DNA from: Devosia oryziradicis
GTDB taxonomy: Bacteria > Pseudomonadota > Alphaproteobacteria > Rhizobiales > Devosiaceae
Direction of reading: 5' to 3'
DNA: 64,000 bases
Assembly: GCF_016698645.1 (NCBI RefSeq)
Contig: NZ_CP068047.1
Span: 3,011,001-3,075,000 of the forward strand
Part shown: positions 16,204 to 23,632 of the stretch, piece by piece
Numbering within the stretch: position 1 is the first letter of the stretch
Layout: every line of letters begins with the position of its first letter
Notes under the pieces: generated by a model
What the model was told of the DNA's origin: nothing
The model's database searches: none
What the model saw: only the letters and a program-made list of their open reading frames with translations
Made by a program: the position numbers and the translations under genes

Positions 16204-17090
16204 TTCACCACCGCCCGCCCATCCAGCGCATCGCCATTGCGCGGATGGCGCAACACGAAATCGCTGCCCGGAATATGCGGAAAGCCGCGGAAATTGACGG
16301 CATTGGCGAACTTCTCGCGGCAGGTGGCAAACCGCCGGTCGCAACCGGCAGTCACCTCGAGCGTATCGCCCAGCACGACCCAGTCGCCCACGGCAACGCC
16401 AAAGGCCAGCACGTCGCCGGCAGCCATGCGCTGATGCGTCACCACGCCGTCGCGCAGCCCGACGCGCCGCCCATCCGTCCACAGCGCCGAACCGAAGCCG
16501 AACCAGCCCTCGGCGAACCCGCCGAGGCCGGTGACCACGATGCGGTGGTCGTCTTCGAGCGCCGTTACCGTGGCAAATCCCAGGAACTCCGGCCCCGTCA
16601 GGTTCACCCCACAGCGCGCATCCCCCACCACCGCATCGCACAGGCCCTGATAAATCCGCCCAAGCGTCGCATTGAGCCCCTGCTGCGCCGAGCGCAGCTC
16701 CGCCCGGAACACCCCATCCTCGCGCACAATCTCGCCGATCGTGTCGCTGCGCAGCCTTACGCGCTGGCTCACATCGGCCCAGTTGACGCGCCAGGTCTCG
16801 ACCACGGCGCCGTCATAGCGCCCGAGCAGGATGTCATCCTCGGTGATATCGTCGGCGCTGAGCACGCCCAGCACCTCCGACGTCTCCACCTGCGCCCCCA
16901 GCCGCGCCGGCACCTCGCCCCCGTCGAGGCCATGCGCCGGCACGAAATCGGTGCCACCAAAGCTCAGCACCCCGTCATGGTCGGTAAAGCCCAACACGAC
17001 GCCATCGCCGCGCACCAGCTTCCAGCACGTCGCCAGCGTCGTCTCGCTCTGCGCCAGATGCGCCGCCAGCCCGATATCGAGCACCCTCAT
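16200..17090 (-). CDS. GTA g13 homologue, tail hub protein (DUF2163)
   Basis: The 296-residue protein has the DUF2163 domain followed by the phage BR0599-type C-terminal domain. Four cysteines, Cys151, Cys160, Cys250 and Cys257 (GLCDAVVGDARCGV and GCDRRFATCREKF), are spaced as in RcGTA g13, where they bind an iron-sulfur cluster in the tail hub. It overlaps g12 upstream by four bases and g14 downstream by four. Confidence 0.92.
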   Translation of the reverse strand: MRVLDIGLAAHLAQSETTLATCWKLVRGDGVVLGFTDHDGVLSFGGTDFVPAHGLDGGEVPARLGAQVETSEVLGVLSADDITEDDILLGRYDGAVVETWRVNWADVSQRVRLRSDTIGEIVREDGVFRAELRSAQQGLNATLGRIYQGLCDAVVGDARCGVNLTGPEFLGFATVTALEDDHRIVVTGLGGFAEGWFGFGSALWTDGRRVGLRDGVVTHQRMAAGDVLAFGVAVGDWVVLGDTLEVTAGCDRRFATCREKFANAVNFRGFPHIPGSDFVLRHPRNGDALDGRAVVK

Positions 17091-17707
17091 GGGATGATCT
17101 CCACCAACGGAATGCTGGGCGCCTCGGCCCCATCGAAGCTGCTGAGCTCCACATCGAGCCGGTCGGTATCGAAACGGACAGGCACGTCGAACAGGAACCC
17201 GGCCGTCAGCGCGGCACCATTGGCCGGCGGGACCGTGAAGCCGACCACGCCCGTGGCGACATCGACGCTCCAGCCACTCACCTGTTCGACGCCCGCAACC
17301 GCCACTTTCACGCTGCCCGCAACCGGCCGCGTGATCGGCCGGAAATACGGATCGAAGCTGGCGCCATAGCGCTTGGTCAGCTGGAAGCCCGTGCGGCTGC
17401 CATTGCCGGTCCCGATGGGCTGGTCGAGGGCAGTCGGCACCGGGCCGCCGCTGGAATAATCCAGCCCGTCGCGCCAGAGAAAGCCATGCAGTCGTCCGCG
17501 ACGCTCCTCGAAAAACGCCAGCACATCAGCCATGTCGGCCCGCGATTTCACGCCATAGCCGGCATTGTAGCGCCGCCGCGAGTGCTGCCAGCGCCCATTG
17601 CGCTGCTCGCGCCCCGAGGCCAGCGTGACCACGTCTGTCCGGCGCTCCGGCCCACCGCGGGAGCCAAGGGCGACATCGAGCGGAAACCGCACTGCGTGAA
17701 AGGCCAT
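17087..17707 (-). CDS. GTA g12 homologue, distal tail protein (DUF2460)
   Basis: A 206-residue DUF2460 protein: FPLDVALGSRGGPERRTDVVTLASGREQRN region, RRRYNAGYG and the FLWRDGLDY segment are family hallmarks. In RcGTA it forms the ring connecting the tail tube with the hub. Its stop overlaps the g13 ATG. Confidence 0.92.
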   Translation of the reverse strand: MAFHAVRFPLDVALGSRGGPERRTDVVTLASGREQRNGRWQHSRRRYNAGYGVKSRADMADVLAFFEERRGRLHGFLWRDGLDYSSGGPVPTALDQPIGTGNGSRTGFQLTKRYGASFDPYFRPITRPVAGSVKVAVAGVEQVSGWSVDVATGVVGFTVPPANGAALTAGFLFDVPVRFDTDRLDVELSSFDGAEAPSIPLVEIIP

Positions 17708-17761
17708 GGTTTACTCCTCAGAATTGGGAAACTGATCCGCAGCCTGCCCTACCCGCCGGCC

Positions 17762-17845
17762 GTCACCCTCGGGCTTGACCCCAGGGCTCTTCACTTGCTC
17801 TGGGTTCGGGAAGTGTAGTGCCCTCGGGTCAAGCCCGAGGGTGAC
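17762..17845. repeat. Intergenic palindromic repeat, family B copy 1
   Basis: Arms GTCACCCTCGGGCTTGACC (from 17762) and the complementary end at 17845 enclose about 35 bp including TTCACTTG. The element lies between g11 and g12 in the 167-bp gap. A close relative is at 27273-27388. It should fold as a stem-loop in the GTA mRNA. Confidence 0.78.
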
Positions 17846-17874
17846 GATCGAGTTCTTGAAGCGCGCTCAGCCCA

Positions 17875-18429
17875 TCAAGCGCTGCGCGTCCCGCGCCTCA
17901 CCGCCCGCAACAGCATCGCGCTGATCTCCGCCTCGCTCGCGGCAAAGCTGCGCGCGTCGGTCGCGGTCACGTTGAACGTCACATTCACCGCGCCGCCGCC
18001 ACCGGCGACGCCCAGCCGGCCGTCGGGGCCGCGGGCCAGAGGCATGATCGCCTCCGGCCCCGCTTCCCCCGCCAGGCCGACAGGAGGGGATGAGCCCAGC
18101 GGAAAGTAGCTCGGCGTCGCGATCACCCCACCCTTGGCGAAGGGTGTGACATTGCCGAGCGCCGGATTGGTTCCGGCAAACAGGTTGCCGATCAGCCCGC
18201 CGACCATGTCGCCCAGCGGCTTGATGGCGGCCTTGAGGGCGATATCGGCGAAGCTGCGGGCGATATCGCCCAGTACGGATTTGAGCGACTTGCCCTCGAG
18301 CAGCGCGCCGCGAAAGCCGGCGCTGATCGAGCGCGCCACGCCATCGGCCAGGTTGCCGATACGCCCAAGTTCGATCTCCACGCTGTCGAGTTCATCGTGG
18401 AAACTGTCGGGAAATAAACTATCGGCCAT
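17875..18429 (-). CDS. GTA g11 homologue, tail tape measure protein
   Basis: A 184-residue tape-measure-like protein: an N-terminal helix with alternating acidic residues, GFRGALLEGKSLKSVLGDIARSFADIALKAAIKPLG, then a Gly-rich FAKGGVIATPSYFPLG stretch and a GEAGPEAIMPL motif typical of phage tape measure C-termini. GTA tails are short, and this protein is correspondingly small. Its start overlaps the preceding 62-codon gene by 11 bases. Confidence 0.85.
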   Translation of the reverse strand: MADSLFPDSFHDELDSVEIELGRIGNLADGVARSISAGFRGALLEGKSLKSVLGDIARSFADIALKAAIKPLGDMVGGLIGNLFAGTNPALGNVTPFAKGGVIATPSYFPLGSSPPVGLAGEAGPEAIMPLARGPDGRLGVAGGGGAVNVTFNVTATDARSFAASEAEISAMLLRAVRRGTRSA

Positions 18430-18607
18430 CGGGAAAGCGCTCCATCAGTCCATCGAGTTCATTGCGGGCAAGCGGCCCCCGGTCGCCCATCACCGCGCCC
18501 CAGGCCGAAGCCAGCTCGCGCGGCGTCATGCGCCAGAAGTCGCGCGGCGGCAGCCGCAGCACGCCCAGCCCGAAACGCATCGCCGTGTCCCAGGGAAAGG
18601 GTGTCAT
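18419..18607 (-). CDS. GTA g10.1 homologue, tail assembly chaperone (rcc01693 family)
   Basis: A 62-residue protein, FPWDTAMRFGLGVLRLPPRDFWRMTPRELASAW in outline, the signature of the small rcc01693 family that pairs with g10 as tail assembly chaperone. It overlaps g10 by four bases and g11 by eleven. Confidence 0.85.
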   Translation of the reverse strand: MTPFPWDTAMRFGLGVLRLPPRDFWRMTPRELASAWGAVMGDRGPLARNELDGLMERFPDGR

Positions 18608-18918
18608 GCCGCGTCTCCAAACGTCGCCTTGAGCAGCCGTGCCGCGATCTCCGCCGCGCCCTTGAGTCCGCCCTCGATGGCAAACCGGGCCAGATCATCG
18701 TCGGTGATGGCATTGCCCCCGCCACGCAAGCCGGCCCCCAGGATCGCCGTCAGGTCGCGCGCCGACACCCGCCCGGCCGAAAACCGCTCCGCCAACCCAA
18801 CCAGATCCCCGGCCTGCAGCCGGCTCTCCAGCTCCGCCAGCGCCCCCAGCGTCAGGCAAAGCGTCCGCGTCTCGCCGCCTATGACGGCATCGATCTCACC
18901 ACGCTGCGTGATGGCCAT
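18604..18918 (-). CDS. GTA g10 homologue, tail chaperone (GTA-gp10)
   Basis: A 104-residue protein, MAITQRGEIDAVIGGETRTLCLTLGALAELE in outline: the family core TLGALAELE is present. ATG at 18918 was chosen because the open frame upstream runs through a palindromic repeat and reads as non-coding. It works with g10.1 during tail assembly. Confidence 0.88.
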   Translation of the reverse strand: MAITQRGEIDAVIGGETRTLCLTLGALAELESRLQAGDLVGLAERFSAGRVSARDLTAILGAGLRGGGNAITDDDLARFAIEGGLKGAAEIAARLLKATFGDAA

Positions 18919-18952
18919 GTGTTTGTTCCTTGCTTGATGAAGCCCGCCCACC

Positions 18953-19053
18953 GGGTCATTCCGGCGAAGGCCGGAATCCATGTCCGGCAACCTCCACAGA
19001 CACCTTGTTCGGGGCGACATGCGGATCTGGATCCCGGCCTTCGCCGGGATGAC
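18953..19053. repeat. Intergenic palindromic repeat, family C copy 1
   Basis: Left arm GGTCATTCCGGCGAAGGCC begins at 18953 and the complementary right arm ends at 19053. The copy at 20985-21087 is nearly identical, including the loop side TCCATGTCCGGCAAC. It lies between g9 and g10, 34 bp upstream of the g10 ATG. Confidence 0.82.
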
Positions 19054-19064
19054 ACCGTGGAAAA

Positions 19065-19478
19065 TCAGATCGCCGTAAACGTCACTTCCCCAGCGCTTTC
19101 CAGCGCCAGGTCGAAGGTCACTTCCCCCGCATGGTCGGCTGCAAATTCCAGCGCCACGATCTGGAAAGGTCCCTGCACCGTGCCGAAATCGGGGATGATC
19201 AGCTGCCAGTTGCGGATGGTGCCGCCAAAGAACAGCGAGCGCACCTGTGCGTCCGACGTGGTGTCCTTGAACACGCCCGCGCCGGTCACAGAAGCCCGCT
19301 TCACCCCGCCGCCGGCCAGCAGTTCCCGCCAGCGTCCCGCGCTTTCCTGGTCGGTCGTATCGACCGTCGGGGCATTGAAGGCCAAAGCCCGCGTCCGCAG
19401 GCCCGCCACCGTCAGAAAGCTCCCCGACCCGGCCTGGTCGAGCTTGAGCAGCATGTTCTTCCCGCTCTGAGCGGCCAT
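19065..19478 (-). CDS. GTA g9 homologue, major tail protein
   Basis: A 137-residue major tail tube protein of the TP901-1/GTA type when started at ATG 19478 (MAAQSGKNMLLKLD), the same length as RcGTA g9. Conserved segments are AFNAPTVDTTDQES and ALEFAADHAGEVTFDLALESAGE. An open extension to 19511 lacks conservation. It sits between two palindromic repeats. Confidence 0.92.
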   Translation of the reverse strand: MAAQSGKNMLLKLDQAGSGSFLTVAGLRTRALAFNAPTVDTTDQESAGRWRELLAGGGVKRASVTGAGVFKDTTSDAQVRSLFFGGTIRNWQLIIPDFGTVQGPFQIVALEFAADHAGEVTFDLALESAGEVTFTAI

Positions 19479-19507
19479 GTGTTTGTCCTTTGTCAGTGCC
19501 CAAAACC

Positions 19508-19622
19508 TCACCCCCTCCCAACCTCCCCATCAAGGGGGAGGTGCCGTCCGGTGAGTGGACCGGATCGAGTCAAGTGAGCGGAGAGAAACCTCCCCCTCGA
19601 TGGGGGAGGTAGGAGGGGGTGA
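19508..19622. repeat. Intergenic palindromic repeat, family A copy 2
   Basis: Arms 19508-19542 and 19588-19622 are complementary (TCACCCCCTCCCAACCTCCC against its reverse). The middle contains CCGGTGAGTGGACCGG, itself palindromic. It fills the gap between g8 and g9. Confidence 0.8.
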
Positions 19623-19640
19623 CCATCCGCTTGCGCGGCA

Positions 19641-20039
19641 CTAAGCGCCCTCGCTCAAAAATCGCAGCCCCACCGCAGCCCGCGCCAGCCCAGTATCCTT
19701 GTCGATCACCGTCTCGGTCCGCACATGCTCGCGATGCGTCACCATGATCCCGGCGGACGGAAACCCTAGCGCCACCGCGACCACGCGCTCGGCCATATCG
19801 AGCGCACGTTTCCGGCTGGGCTGGTCGCCCCAGCAATGCAGCAGCAGCCGGTGCTCCTGGCCCGGCGTCTCGTCGCCGTCCCGCTGCACCACGTCATGCC
19901 GCGCGATCACCACATAAGGCGCCGGCCGGCCCTGGGGCGCTGCGTCGAACACGCCGTCGGCGCCCGCAATCGCCATCAGTGCCGCGTCGGCCTTGAGCGC
20001 CGTCACCAGCGCCCCCTGCAACATCGAAATCGGATGCAT
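19641..20039 (-). CDS. GTA g8 homologue, tail terminator (DUF3168)
   Basis: A 132-residue DUF3168 protein: MHPISMLQGALVTALKAD start, VFDAAPQGRPAPYVVI and LLLHCWGDQPSRKRALDMAERV are family hallmarks. It caps the tail at the head side in tailed phages and RcGTA. Confidence 0.88.
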   Translation of the reverse strand: MHPISMLQGALVTALKADAALMAIAGADGVFDAAPQGRPAPYVVIARHDVVQRDGDETPGQEHRLLLHCWGDQPSRKRALDMAERVVAVALGFPSAGIMVTHREHVRTETVIDKDTGLARAAVGLRFLSEGA

Positions 20040-20043
20040 GGCC

Positions 20044-20385
20044 CTACCCCGTAAAGCTGGTTTCGCTGCAGGCGCAGCTGAGATAGGCCCGCCGCCCGTT
20101 GAGGTCGGCGGCGCTCACCACATCGAGGTTCCGTCCGCGATAGACGATGCGGTCGCCCGGCTTGATGTCGTTGCGAAAGCGGAAGACCACGGCATGCGAA
20201 ATCTCCACCGCCCGGCCATCGGCGCTGGTGCCCTGGCGCCCGGTCAGCGAGCGCACGCGCGCCCAGAGGTTGGTCACCGGCACGAACATGGCCACGTGCC
20301 CGCCCTCGGTCTCCCCGGTCATTTCCCGTCGCTTAAGCTGCACGCGATCGGTCAAGCTCCCCAGCGTCGGCGTCTGCTCGTTCAC
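20044..20385 (-). CDS. GTA g7 homologue, head-tail stopper/closure protein
   Basis: A 113-residue SPP1 gp16-like head closure protein: LTDRVQLKRREM at the N-terminus and LWARVRSLTGRQ plus FRFRNDIKPGDRIVYRGR in the beta barrel. Four bases overlap g6 at its start (20382-20385). Confidence 0.88.
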   Translation of the reverse strand: MNEQTPTLGSLTDRVQLKRREMTGETEGGHVAMFVPVTNLWARVRSLTGRQGTSADGRAVEISHAVVFRFRNDIKPGDRIVYRGRNLDVVSAADLNGRRAYLSCACSETSFTG

Positions 20386-20948
20386 AGCCGCACCCGCTTG
20401 TAGCTCGCGACCATGCGGTCGAAGCCCGATGGCACCACCGCGCCCGATCCAGCCACGATCACGGCATCGCGGTGTTCGAACCAGTACCCGACCAGCAGCA
20501 ACAGCGCCTGGCGGATATCGGCCGGCACGTCCCCCGGCTCCGTGCCGAAGCCGGCGACATAGTCGATCTCGATGCCCTGCCGCTCGCGCAGCACGGGCAT
20601 GCCGCTGACCGTCGCCGGCAGCAGCAACCGATCCGGCGCGCGCAGGAACTGCGCCAGCGGAACGTCGTGCCCCGCGCCATTGGCGTCATAGGCGGTGACT
20701 TCGGTCAGCGCGATGAAGGGCGACACCGGCAACTTGACCTGCCGATCGTCCGGCCAGCCGTCGAGCATGACGCGCCAGCTCTGCGCCAGCAGGGCCCGCC
20801 CTGTAACGCCCTCGACATGCAGCCGCGCCGCCCCGATCAGCGTCGTGATCAGACCGTCCTCGGCACCGTCATCGACGCGAAGAAATGCCTTGGCCTCGGC
20901 AAGCGAAACCGGCTCCTCCGCGGGCCCCGCGAGAAGGTATGAAGTCAT
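20382..20948 (-). CDS. GTA g6 homologue, head-tail adaptor
   Basis: A 188-residue phiE125 gp8-like connector: PVSLAEAKAFLRVDDGAEDGLI at the N-terminus is the family signature, and QALLLLVGYWFEHRDAV lies near the end. ATG at 20948 is preferred, as the upstream extension reads through a palindromic repeat. It starts 37 bp from repeat C2. Confidence 0.9.
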   Translation of the reverse strand: MTSYLLAGPAEEPVSLAEAKAFLRVDDGAEDGLITTLIGAARLHVEGVTGRALLAQSWRVMLDGWPDDRQVKLPVSPFIALTEVTAYDANGAGHDVPLAQFLRAPDRLLLPATVSGMPVLRERQGIEIDYVAGFGTEPGDVPADIRQALLLLVGYWFEHRDAVIVAGSGAVVPSGFDRMVASYKRVRL

Positions 20949-20984
20949 GGTGTTGCCTTTGGCTTGTTTGTCTTTACCAACCAC

Positions 20985-21087
20985 CGGGTCATTCCGGCGA
21001 AGGCCGGAATCCATGTCCGGCAACCGCCACGAACACTGGGGTTTGGGTGACATGCGGACATGGACCCCGGCCTTCGCCGGGGTGACA
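20985..21087. repeat. Intergenic palindromic repeat, family C copy 2
   Basis: Same structure as 18953-19053: GGTCATTCCGGCGAAGGCC at 20987 and its complement ending at 21087, with the same TCCATGTCCGGCAAC flank. Together with D2 it occupies the 300-bp gap between g5 and g6. Confidence 0.82.
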
Positions 21088-21153
21088 CAGCGTTTGGGGA
21101 GGAAGGGTGAGGGAGGCACGACGCCGCGAAGTAGGAGCCGTCAGCCTGAGTCA

Positions 21154-21232
21154 GATAGCGCGGAAAGCCGAGCACCGGAGCGGAGCGTACATAAGTACGT
21201 GAGCACCGGAGCGCAGGCTTTTCGCGCTAGAT
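21154..21232. repeat. Inverted repeat, family D copy 2, downstream of the capsid gene
   Basis: Arms ATAGCGCGGAAAGCC (21155-21169) and its complement (21216-21230) enclose two direct copies of GAGCACCGGAGCG separated by the palindromic core CGTAC-ATAA-GTACG. The core plus GTGAGCACCGGA matches the element between feuP and feuQ. It lies just after the major capsid stop and could protect or terminate the capsid message. Confidence 0.72.
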
Positions 21233-21248
21233 GGCCGCGCTCGGGGAC

Positions 21249-22490
21249 TTAGCTTGCGGCGAACTTCAGCAGCTTGATCGCGTCATAGTCCGCGATGCCG
21301 CCGCCAACGCGCTTGGTCGTGTAGAACAGCACATAAGGCTTGGAACTGAACGGGTCGCGCAGCACGCTCACGCCCTGGCGGTCGACGATCAGATACCCGC
21401 GCTTGAAGTCGCCGAAGGCGATCGACAGCGAGTTGGCGGCGATATTGGGCATGTCCTCGGCCTCGACCAGGTCAAAGCCCATCAGCCGTGCCTTGCCGTC
21501 GGCGGTCAGCGCCGGCTGCCACAGGTAGTTGCCATCGGCATCCTTGAGCTTGCGCAGCGCGCCCTGCACCTTGCGGTTCATCACCCAGGTGGCGTTCTGC
21601 CGGTAGCCCGCCTTGAGCGCATAGACCAGGTCGATCAGCACGTCGCTGGCATTGCTGGCCGGCAGCGCGCCGGCCGAGCCGGTGGCGATGTAGCCGAGGT
21701 TACCCCAGCTCCAGCTGGTTTCCGCCACGGTGGTCGCCGCCAGGAAGCCGGTCGGCTTGTTAACGCCATTGCCGGAAACGAATGCCGTGGTCTCCTGCGC
21801 CGCAAAGGCCGCATTGACCTCATCGGCGATCCACTGGCCGACATCGACAGCCGCATCGTCGAGGAAAGCCGAGGTCGCCGCCGGCATGGCATAGAGTTCC
21901 ATGGTCGGATAGCTGAGCTCGGCCAGGGTCTGCGAATTGGTAGTCGGTCGCGCCCCCGTTTCACCCACCCAGCCGGTCGCCGGACCGGTGACCGAGATCG
22001 GCCGCTTGTAGACTGCGGCGCTGACCTGGCGGATGCCAGCAATGGCGCGGATCGGCGACACCGCCGTCATCAGCCGGGTGATTTCCGTTTCGGTCTCGGG
22101 CGGCACCACATAGCCGCCATCGGCGGCGACGCCGATCGACAGCGCCTTCTCCTCGCCGCGCTTCACATAGGAGGCAAAGGCTTCCTTGTACTCGCCGTCG
22201 ACCTGGCGGCCCTTGCCGTCCAGATGGATCGCCCTGCCGTCGAGCAGCGGGCGGGCGCGTTCCACCAGCGCCCGATCCATGGCCGCCTTCTGCCCGTCGA
22301 GCACGGCGTTGAGCCGGTCCAGCTTGTCCTCGAGCAGCCCATCGGCCGAACCGCGCTTTTCGATCTCGCCCAGGCGCTGGTCGTTGGTGCGCTTGAATTC
22401 CTCGAAGGCCGTCGAGAATTCGGCGAAGAGCGCGGCAATGTCGCTCCCCGCGCCGGCCTTGGTTTCAAGGCCGTCACTGGTCATGTCCAT
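21249..22490 (-). CDS. GTA g5 homologue, HK97-type major capsid protein
   Basis: The 413-residue product (ATG 22490, MDMTSDGLETK) has an N-terminal scaffold-like delta domain rich in charged helices (about 20-100), then the HK97 fold: SIGVAADGGYVVPPE, VSPIRAIAGIRQVS, WVGETGARPTTNSQTLAELS and GFDLVEAEDMPNIAANS. The GTA capsid is cleaved after the delta domain by g4. An upstream open frame to 22631 overlaps g4 and is not used. Confidence 0.94.
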   Translation of the reverse strand: MDMTSDGLETKAGAGSDIAALFAEFSTAFEEFKRTNDQRLGEIEKRGSADGLLEDKLDRLNAVLDGQKAAMDRALVERARPLLDGRAIHLDGKGRQVDGEYKEAFASYVKRGEEKALSIGVAADGGYVVPPETETEITRLMTAVSPIRAIAGIRQVSAAVYKRPISVTGPATGWVGETGARPTTNSQTLAELSYPTMELYAMPAATSAFLDDAAVDVGQWIADEVNAAFAAQETTAFVSGNGVNKPTGFLAATTVAETSWSWGNLGYIATGSAGALPASNASDVLIDLVYALKAGYRQNATWVMNRKVQGALRKLKDADGNYLWQPALTADGKARLMGFDLVEAEDMPNIAANSLSIAFGDFKRGYLIVDRQGVSVLRDPFSSKPYVLFYTTKRVGGGIADYDAIKLLKFAAS

Positions 22491-22501
22491 GTAGGGTGTC
22501 C

Positions 22502-22978
22502 CTATCGGTTGCGGATGGTGTTGGTGGCGGCCACGATGGCGGCGCCGGTCGAGTAACCGGAGGGCGCGATGCGGGCGTCCTCCATCATCGGAAAAGTCAC
22601 GATCGAGATCTCGAACAAGTCGATTTCCCAAAGCTTGCGGTGCCCACCCTCGCGGGTGGCCTTCACCGTGCGGAAGCCGATGGAGAGCCCATCGAGCGCC
22701 CCGCCCTCGATCAGCCGCCTGAGCGCATCGGCCCGCTCGACGCCGGGTACCAGTCGCCCGGCCACAAAGAGGCCATGGCTGTCCTCGCCAATGGCGTCCC
22801 AGGTGCCCACCGGCTCCTTGGGGTCATGCTGGAACAGCAACCGGATCCGGTCGCGCCGCTTGCCGAGGCTCTTCGCAAACGCCCCCGGCATGACGATATC
22901 GCCACCGCCATCGAGCCGGTTGAAAATGCTGGCATAGCCGGAAAACCGCCCCTCGCCGTCGATGGGTATTCCCGCCAT
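22502..22978 (-). CDS. GTA g4 homologue, prohead protease
   Basis: A 158-residue HK97-type prohead serine protease. His (LLFQHDPKEPVGTW) and Ser (GALDGLSIGFR) of the catalytic site are present. It matures the capsid during head assembly. ATG overlaps the stop of the 39-codon frame upstream (ATGA). Confidence 0.93.
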   Translation of the reverse strand: MAGIPIDGEGRFSGYASIFNRLDGGGDIVMPGAFAKSLGKRRDRIRLLFQHDPKEPVGTWDAIGEDSHGLFVAGRLVPGVERADALRRLIEGGALDGLSIGFRTVKATREGGHRKLWEIDLFEISIVTFPMMEDARIAPSGYSTGAAIVAATNTIRNR

Positions 22979-23097
22979 CAGCGCTTGCCCGGCTTGGCGA
23001 TGGCCGCCTTGCCGGGCTTGGCCAGGGTGCCCGCCAGGTTCCAGGCGAATTGGCGGAACGTCTGCTGCGCATTGTGCACATTCTGCTTATTGGCCAT
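22978..23097 (-). CDS. Small basic ORF between g3.5 and g4, 39 aa
   Basis: Thirty-nine codons from ATG 23097 to a TGA that overlaps the g4 ATG. It is basic and ends in two KPGK repeats (AKPGKAAIAKPGKR). Coupling to both neighbours suggests it is translated; an in-frame ATG at 23109 overlapping g3.5 is also possible. I recognise no family. Confidence 0.45.
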   Translation of the reverse strand: MANKQNVHNAQQTFRQFAWNLAGTLAKPGKAAIAKPGKR

Positions 23098-23101
23098 GGA
23101 C

Positions 23102-23290
23102 TTAGTCATCCTTCCTGAAAAGCCGATTCAGAGATGCGATCTCCTGCACGAAGTCGTTGAAGTGTTGATTCACCTTGGCCATCTCGCGCAGCGCCCACAC
23201 CAGCAGCGTGCTTGCCCCCGTCGCCCACAGAAATAAGGCAAGGTGCGCGAGATCGCCCCGCTCGATGACCGTTTTGGTCAGCTCGTCCAT
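23102..23290 (-). CDS. GTA g3.5 homologue, head formation protein (rcc01685 family)
   Basis: A 62-residue protein with one membrane-like helix (LAHLALFLWATGASTLLVWAL) and a helical tail VNQHFNDFVQEIASLNRLFRKDD, matching the small rcc01685-type GTA protein by position, size and hydrophobic profile. GGAGG six bases before ATG is a strong ribosome site. Its promoter region is shared with the divergent DUF4160 gene and holds tandem palindromes. Confidence 0.78.
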   Translation of the reverse strand: MDELTKTVIERGDLAHLALFLWATGASTLLVWALREMAKVNQHFNDFVQEIASLNRLFRKDD

Positions 23291-23307
23291 GTCGGCCTCC
23301 GCTCAAG

Positions 23308-23348
23308 TTTTGCACTTCTGGCAAAGAGTTTTTGCACCCGGCGCAAAA
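23308..23348. promoter_or_regulatory. Two tandem palindromes, candidate operators between g3.5 and the DUF4160 gene
   Basis: TTTTGC-N7-GCAAAG at 23308-23326 and TTTTGC-N7-GCAAAA at 23330-23348. Half sites and the seven-base spacer are identical in design and the repeats are exactly 22 bp apart, two helical turns, which is what cooperative dimers of one repressor would need. They lie 18 bp from the g3.5 start and 42 bp from the DUF4160 start, so one regulator could control both directions. Confidence 0.6.
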
Positions 23349-23389
23349 GCAGCTGTGCTTCATTGACTCGAACTCAGCGAGCACTAGAC

Positions 23390-23632
23390 ATGCCCACAGT
23401 CCTTCGCCTCGACGGCTACCGGTTCTTTTTCTTCAGCAACGAGAATGACGAGCCGCCGCACATCCACGTTGAATTCGGCGACAAGCTCGCCAAGTATTGG
23501 CTTGAGCCTGTGGAACTGGCATCATCGCAGCGCGTCCGCTCCCACGAGTTGGGCGCGGTCCGGCGACTGGTCGTCGAACACCGCAATGAGTTCCTGAAGG
23601 CCTGGCATGACCACTTTGACGCTGCAGACTGA
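23390..23632 (+). CDS. DUF4160 protein, putative toxin-antitoxin-like pair member
   Basis: An 80-residue protein: MPTVLRLDGYRFFFFSNEN, EPPHIHVEF and a C-terminal EHRNEFLKAWHDHF match DUF4160. This family is almost always encoded next to DUF2442, and the pair is suspected to be a toxin-antitoxin-like module. The ORF extends upstream but the family start MPTV decides ATG at 23390. It lies inside the GTA cluster on the opposite strand. Confidence 0.82.
   Translation: MPTVLRLDGYRFFFFSNENDEPPHIHVEFGDKLAKYWLEPVELASSQRVRSHELGAVRRLVVEHRNEFLKAWHDHFDAAD

Noticed and set aside
12031..16434. Very long open frames antisense to g15 and g14 (also 4174-6627 and 54246-56372 on minus strand)
   Set aside because: They have compositions of high-GC shadow frames (runs of Arg, Ala, Gly, Pro, His), no family motif and lie opposite genes with intact motifs.
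20949..21119. Upstream extension of g6 to 21119 and of g10 to 19533
   Set aside because: Both read through family C palindromes, so the extra residues are repeat translation and not protein.
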